From Isoetes taiwanensis (lineage: Eukaryota > Streptophyta > Lycopodiopsida > Isoetales > Isoetaceae): 64,000 nt of DNA. Position numbers and translations under genes: made by a program. The DNA lies in assembly GCA_021234155.1 (NCBI GenBank), contig JAJEKV010000073.1, positions 4,560,001 through 4,624,000 on the forward strand, written 5' to 3'. A model generated the notes under the pieces. That model searched no databases and was not told the origin of the DNA. It was given only the letters and a program-made list of their open reading frames with translations. Below, in pieces: positions 58,250 through 64,000 of this stretch. Positions within the stretch are counted from its first letter, which is position 1. Each line of letters starts with the position of its first letter.

Positions 58250-58290
58250 CTAGTAAACGGGTGCCCGGCGTTGCCGGGCTAATGTCCTGG
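58250..58290 (-). other. Helitron 3' end abutting copy 2
   Basis: On the minus strand GCCCGGC-AAC-GCCGGGC, ACCCGTTTA, CTAG (58253-58250) is followed at once by TCTTC, the first bases of copy 2. Two Helitrons of one family therefore lie head-to-tail with no host DNA between them. Confidence 0.7.
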
Positions 58291-58450
58291 CATGTGTTTT
58301 TACTCGGCCTTTAATGTTCATATGCAACTTTGAGTGCACACTGATCTTAGATGCTCTGACACACCGCTACATCAGTTACTCGCATCACCTATGGTAGCGC
58401 GACTGGGAGCTTACATCCTCCAGATTTCGGCCGTCAGACTTGCTCTTCTG

Positions 58451-58590
58451 GGGCATGGTATTTGAGAGCCTACTGTTAGGGTTTTTCCTCCCAAGTGGGG
58501 GTTTTTTCATCCCGGTAGTAGGGCATGGTATTTGAGAGCCTACTGTTAGGGTTTTTCCTCCCAAGTGGGGGTTTTTTCATCCCGGTAGTA
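58451..58590 (+). repeat. Perfect 70-bp tandem duplication
   Basis: GGGCATGGTATTTGAGAGCC to CATCCCGGTAGTA occurs twice with no difference. It is either very young or an assembly product. It lies in the 3' UTR region of the LINE tail that follows. Confidence 0.98.
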
Positions 58591-58721
58591 GGGTTCTACT
58601 GTACAGTTACATTGTTTGTTCTTGGTGTTGGGGTTTTTGGCTTTTTGCACATTACGTGCCGTCTCATAGGCCTCTGGCCTCCGTGGACGTTAAAATAAAC
58701 TTCCTTCCTTCCTTCCTTCCT
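58591..58721 (+). mobile_element. LINE 3' end with (CTTC)n tail
   Basis: CATAGGCCTCTGGCCTCCGT then GGACGTTAAAATAAA and six CTTC units match the 3' hallmark of the other LINEs. The 5' limit is not visible and may lie left of the 70-bp duplication. Confidence 0.75.
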
Positions 58722-58768
58722 AAAGCATATCCGTGTAAACAACATCCCCTTGAGTAGACTTCCCTTGT

Positions 58769-59110
58769 GTAGTATAAGTGTGCCTGGCATTGCCGCGCTA
58801 ATCCAAGAGCATGTGTGTTTTCACTTGCTATTAATATAAGTGTGTTACTTTTGTGTGTCTGATGTTGTTACAATGACAAAGGTTGATGTGTGATATGATT
58901 TGCCTCATATGAAAATTAGGTACGCATACATTACATGTCTTGTATCCTAAAAATTTCACCAAACATGCAGAAAAAATTGGGTACGCATACATTACATGTC
59001 TGGTATCCAATTATTTCACCAAACAATGATTTTATGTGTCAGTGTGCTCTAGAGCTCTAGATCGCTATAATATAATAGGTGTTTCAGGTGCCCGATATTG
59101 CCAAGAATTA
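58769..59110 (-). other. Two degenerate Helitron 3' ends
   Basis: 58779-58800 and 59090-59106 resemble the hairpin end (GTGCCTGGCATTGCCGCGCT; GTGCCCGATATTGCCAAGAA) but have mismatched stems and lack CTAG. The first also shares the words CTAAT and GCATGTGT beyond the hairpin with 58250-58300. Confidence 0.5.
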
Positions 59111-62100
59111 GCAAGATCATGATAGGTTGGGATTGATAAAAGGTTGGATGGCTGGAATGTGCAGTTTGGCTAGGAATGAGATAGAGAGACAGATGCAAGA
59201 GTGAATATTATTGGTTGTTGATATGTTTAAATGCCTGTGTAGATAAAGGCTAGTATTGCATGTCCATTTTGTCTATCATGATTTATTGGCAACATTAAAT
59301 TTAGGGACATTTTTGGTGCATAACGTAAAGTGTAACAGTGTCGGTTATTATTTGAGGTCAAACTTAGTAAGGTTAATTGGGCAAAATAGGGTCTGTTATT
59401 ACAGAGGCTATGGTTATTTCCATTGTTATATATATCAACGTCATCACTTGAAGAAAGCAACGTAGTGCATTATTTACCTAAAGCTTCGCAATAAAGATTT
59501 TGGTCAGTGATGCAACTTATTTAAGAGTCTACATGAAGTTCAATAAAAATCTCGGTTTAGTGTGCAGCTTAATTAAAAGTTCCTGTGAAATTCCTATAGA
59601 ATCCCAACCGATTTACTAAACTTTAGCAGCACTATGATAAATGTGATTGACTGTTAAACTAAGCTAAAATGTCTAATGTGAAACAAATATGTTTACGTTA
59701 CGGTGAAGAAGATACCTTGATTCTTATAGAGGCTTAAAGATTCACATATCTTAATGCAAGACAACATGGTATCTCATTGGAATTTCTGTATCACCCAGAT
59801 GTGCAGAGATGACATTGTGTTGTTTCAGAGCAATGGGCCAGCCAAATAGAATGCAAAACTAAACCAGTAGAAGCCTGCCAAATAGAATGGCAAACTAAGC
59901 CAGTGTGTCTAGTCGCAATTTTATGGCAGTGTGATACAACTCTGATTTACCTGTACGAATGTGAGCCGTATGTTCCCTTGAGGTGTTCAAACTTGTTTTG
60001 AGCTCATAGTCAATGCCTATTGATGCAAACCATGAAAACTTATAAACTCAGCAATATTTCATTTAAGATTTTCAATACATTCAAGTACACACAATGAATG
60101 CACAAAGAATTGAAATGGGAGCTGGCGAATTTTCATAGATTGCTAACAAAATAAGCATTTGATCTATATAACAAAATAAGCAAGGATCTCCGCTCCACTC
60201 CAACAGCAAAATGGCAAACCACCGTGTACGCTTGCATAGAAAGCAAAATCAAAACAAATAGAAAGAGGAATCATCTGATCTAAAGATCCAGCTTTTTATC
60301 ATGTACAATCCACCTTTTACATCTTTGCCAGCGATTAATTTGCAGCTTTATATAACATTAGATGTGCCTTGCTCCTATCTACTTATTCAATAAATTTCTA
60401 TCAGCAGAAGCAAGGACGAAGTTATATATATAAGCTGGAATATAGATAAAACAGATCGAGGAAAACTGCCACCGGCTCCATTGCCGTACATCCCCTCACA
60501 TAGATCAGCGATCTCAGTCAGCACTATAGGATCTTAGTCAGCATATCATGCATTGATGAGAGGATTCGAACCCATTTCTTCATTAGCAATCACACTGATC
60601 ATAACTTTCACACTTATATCCCCATTTGGATGATTAATACTACAGAGTACTTTGAGATTAAACTACAGACACAGACTCTGGGTTGCTTGTCTTTGTGATA
60701 AAAAGACACTGACCTGTGAACACGTTTAACTGATTGCTTTAGATGCCTTGTACAATCACATGATGAGATGCATGTCCTGTCCATATAAAATTTAAAAGAC
60801 ATACAAACGATAGTTTACAACGCAGAGCAACTAACCTGTATGAGTTTGTAGCAGCAGCAGCAGCAAATTTTCACGTCTGGCATGACGTAGCATATGCAAA
60901 AATATTTATAAACTTTATTGATGTCCTTGCAAGCATGGCCTCACCTGTAAGTCAAATTAAAAGAAAGATTTAATTTTCACCAATCCATGTCTTAGAATCC
61001 ATTAATAGCATGCAATTTTCCCCACCAATAGCACATTGTTTTTTCTAATCTACATCACATGAGAAGGCCCCAGCAAAGCCACTAAAACTATAAATATTTT
61101 CTTGGCATTAGCACTAAGGATGCCAAGCTTTGCAACCAAGAGTAACCAGTGTCATTGGCATTAGCACTAAGGATGCCAAGCTTTGCAACCAAGAGTAACC
61201 AGTGTCATGCTCCAATCTTCTTGTAAAAAGAATCAGCAATAAGGCTAGAAAGCGGCCTTGGCTTACCTTAGCCTCAGCCTGCTAATATTATTAGACATGA
61301 AAACTAAAATGAGATGAAAGTAAAATATCATGCAGGGCATTCATTCAGATAAATGTACTTTGATTGCATTTTTAAAACGAAATTCTGCAAAGTAGTACCT
61401 GGAAAGATCTTGGTGCAATGACTTTGAAACTGAAAAACGAAACAGTAGAAAAAGGTTCTTCTAGCTTCAGCCATGACCGCTCCAAAGCTCCATTGGAGGA
61501 AAAAAAAACCATAAATATAGCATAACTGAGTTCAAGACCAGAAACGAATTCAAGAATAAAAAACGAAATGCATTTGCAAGATCCAAAAACGAAATGCAAG
61601 AAAAGGGCTTTCACGGATGCATGATAAGGATTGCATGCATGCTCCAATGCTCCTTTTTCTCAGAAGAGCTTTCACGGATTGTTTTGAAGAGCTTTGAGCA
61701 AAAACGAAATGTATTTGCTCCTGCAAGAACCAAAAACGAAATGCCTTTGCTCCTCCAAAAACCAGAAATGAAATGCAAAAACTACCTTGAAAATCAGCTT
61801 TCTAGAATACCGAGAAGTGCCTCTGCAAGATGAAATCGGTTTTTCATTTTAAACCAATAAGCTGCCGCTTGCTTGCTTGCTTGCTTGCTGCATGAACTGT
61901 GGTAAGAATCTCCAGCAAAAACCATTCTAATGACTAATAACTAATAGATTTACCTGTTGCTTCATGAATAATAACGGCCCCAAGCTCAAGCTCTGCTCTC
62001 AAGTCTCAGCTTCAAGCTTTGGCCTGATACCGTGACTACTAACATCTCCGTCTCCAACATCAAACTCAAGCTAAAAAATGTGAACTCCATCCACCACAAA

Positions 62101-62584
62101 GCCCTCTTCTTTTCTAGCACGAACCCTAACCAAGGAGGCGGTTTGCATTCAACCCAGCCGACCATCATCAAACCGAGAAAGGAAAAAACAGATGGAAGCT
62201 CCATAATGTTGCTCTTGCAAGTACCGTTTGCTAAGAAAGAAATAGAAAGTTAGAATAATAAAGCGTTCGAGGAAGGGTGAAGTGCCGAAAAACCAAGGCA
62301 TCGCCGGATTGCTGGATTGCTGTGCTCTGCTTTGGCGAACTCTGGCCACAGGCACCGCCCACACCCAAGCACCCACGGGCACCGCCCACGCGCAAGCAAG
62401 AGAGAGAAAGTTGATGCCGGAAAACGAAGAGAAGAAAAAAAAAATAGTTGGAAGAAGAAGTTTTGCCGGAAAAAGCGTTACATGGCCGGAAAAAGCGTAA
62501 CATCCGGCGGCCGGAAAGAGGAAACCGGCGTGAGAGAGAAAGGGCAAAAACTTTTTAAGTAGATGCTGGCCCATCAAGTGGCCA
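59111..62584. other. Non-coding with short repeats
   Basis: 61102-61207 is a perfect 53-bp tandem duplication (TTGGCATTAGCACTAAGGAT...). 61550-61780 repeats AAAAACGAAATGC words five times. 61867-61890 is (GCTT)n and 60849-60866 (GCA)n. Minus frames at 62149-62685 are long but low in information (Phe/Ser/Ala-rich over purine-rich DNA) and have no domain. Confidence 0.5.
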
Positions 62585-62715
62585 GGTCTGTTACACCTTG
62601 TGGACAAATTAAACATAGTTCTTGGAAATGTCGTTGTGAACATGTATGGAAAGTGTAAAAGGATGCACGAAATAGAATGTTTCACATGCTACCCAAGACA
62701 ATTGTCTAAAGTTGA
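62585..62715 (+). pseudogene. PPR remnant
   Basis: VDKLNIVLGNVVVNMYGKCK with RMHEIE fits the PPR pattern 'D..+GN.LV.MYGKCG....A'. One frame over, VSHMLPKTIV continues it as the usual 'VF..MP.+.VSW'. A single shift and loss of neighbours make it a relic of about one and a half repeats. Confidence 0.65.
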
Positions 62716-63122
62716 AGACACCCGAAAAAATGATGGGAATATACAAGCTTCTTGCCATTATACAGTAAGACTAAGATTGGGATATTCCAACTGGTGAATA
62801 TGTTTTTGAAGTCATTACGTTGGTTCCTATAAGTAAAACATATAGTTATGGGGTATAGTAGACAAAGTATATATGCATTATATGGTTTCGTTTGTCTCTC
62901 ATGCTTTCCATTACCTTTTCATCCTATGCTTCGTTAGCCCCTTTACTATAGATTCATTATTAGAATTATGTATCACTTGGGAGCTTGTCATTGCCACATT
63001 TCTGCTCGAAATATGCTATATCCTTTTCTACCATTATCGTAGTACTTTCTTTTCCCTGATGTCGACCAACTCCAAGCAAACAGGATGAAATGTAACCAAA
63101 AGAATTCAAGGACAAGCTGTAC

Positions 63123-63254
63123 CTGGTTCCAGGCCCGATGAAGCCGCCTCCTGCCCCACCCAAAAAACCAAGAATAGCAAGCTATAAGACACTTAGTGTC
63201 CCCAAAAATTGCTTCAGGGCTCCTCCTAGGTTCATCTTTACCAAGATCGGCCAT
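63123..63254 (-). CDS. Possible first exon of an unidentified gene
   Basis: Minus strand: ATG at 63254 opens MADLGKDEPRRSPEAIFGDT, and 132 nt on, GGAACCAG|GTACAG is a good donor. In the other frame the downstream half reads ILGFLGGAGGGFIGPGTR, a glycine-rich membrane-type stretch, which suggests a one-base shift within the exon. The family is not identified. Confidence 0.3.
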
Positions 63255-64000
63255 GTTGCCATCTCGCAATAGAACTATACAAAAAGACATCCTCGAAAAT
63301 CATCCCACATGCATATACCATATGTTTTTGGGCAAAATATTGCCCAGAATAGCAACTTTAACCAACTATACTGCCAAGACCATTGAAAATTTGGGGTCAC
63401 TCTACAATTTTTCCAGATTACGTAGGTTGTGGATATAATTCGCCTATATGTAGATGGTGTTAGAGAATATAATCTACATGGGAAACACTTAACTACAAGT
63501 ACTATGCACTGATAATAAATGTATGTCTTTAACACACTGGCAGAAAGAATTATACTATGGAGAGATCAATAATTGCGTTGGAAAACATATTGCATATCAG
63601 CTGGATATATGATAGATATTAGGATCAAAATGCAGGACACAGTGTAATGTGCAATCTTGAGGAGAAGATTGCATAGGAACAATTAGTGGAAGATATGAGA
63701 GTGTTGCTTATACCATTGTCAAATGTCATTTATCCCTTTGGTCAAATAAAGAGGATGTGGGAAATCTTTATTTTCTTCTTCTCCGCGATGTGCTTTTTAT
63801 CATCAACTAAACTTAGGTGTTTGATTTATGTCACATTCAAGAAAAACTAGTTTTTGAATTGGCAAAGAAGGGATAATAAATTTATAACCAACTACTATTT
63901 GGGTAAGCAAAGTTTCATAATCCTTTCCAGGAATTGCTATCTTTCTTATCAGAGGAGAATACGAAGTATTAAGCATGAACAGATAGGTAGGTTCAAGCCA
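63255..64000. other. Window end, no gene seen
   Basis: AT-rich with short frames only. Confidence 0.4.

Noticed and set aside
60535-60600. GGATTCGAACCCA, like the T-arm (B box) of a tRNA gene
   Set aside because: The flanking bases do not form a T stem or acceptor stem, and no A box lies at the right distance.
62149-62685. 178-codon minus-strand frame
   Set aside because: It is Phe/Ser/Ala-rich over purine-rich DNA, shows no domain, and is matched by equally long frames on the other strand.

Overview
This window is nuclear DNA from a land plant. It is AT-rich, has spliceosomal exon/intron junctions, pentatricopeptide-repeat (PPR) and leucine-rich-repeat (LRR) coding debris, and is packed with transposable elements: Helitrons, PIF/Harbinger, Mutator-like (MULE) and L1-type LINEs. 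Several proteins (fern-style PPR remnants, a DUF7869-type gene) would fit a homosporous fern such as Ceratopteris, but that is inference. No bacterial-style operon, rRNA, convincing tRNA or CRISPR array is seen. Almost no gene is clearly intact; the best open frame is the 319-codon Myb/SANT-like protein at 19683-20642.

Layout. 159-4833 is a candidate Helitron (5' TC, 3' hairpin plus CTAG, inserted between A and T) carrying splice-site-bounded exon fragments. 5812-6072 is a PPR fragment. 7470-7712 is a poly(A)-ended dispersed repeat, the first of four copies. 7712-8115 and about 9222-9821 are two arrays of short palindromes (AAATTGGGCG/CGCCCAATTT type) upstream of a decayed transposon-type gene with a Tnp/DUF8039-like region (9893-10648) and a DUF7869-like region (10709-12937). 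12915-15743 is a decayed Harbinger transposase (minus strand) broken by a LINE 3' end. 16130-18990 is purine-rich repeat sequence. 19148-24234 is a second Harbinger element with an open Myb/SANT frame and a decayed transposase. 24323-28620 is a near-full-length but broken L1-like LINE on the minus strand.

28620-34170 is mostly non-coding with a few possible exons. A 5'-truncated LINE (34170-34780), an LRR receptor fragment (35917-37175, minus) and a PPR pseudogene (37181-38130, plus) follow. 39211-40715 holds short tandem duplications. 40977-45540 is a striking block: three tandem units of about 950 bp carrying a gene fragment with a transit-peptide-like N-terminus, separated by composite palindromes of 100-155 bp. 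47560-47762 is a MULE transposase fragment. 52900-58249 (minus) is a second Helitron of the same family as the first, holding four tandem gene-fragment units. It abuts another Helitron 3' end at 58250. The remainder is mainly non-coding with a LINE tail, a PPR remnant near 62.6 kb and a possible first exon at 63123-63254.

The elements explain the architecture together: LINE tails seed microsatellites, LINEs land in Harbinger copies, and Helitrons carry and multiply gene pieces. Coordinates of decayed elements are approximate where no terminal motif is visible.
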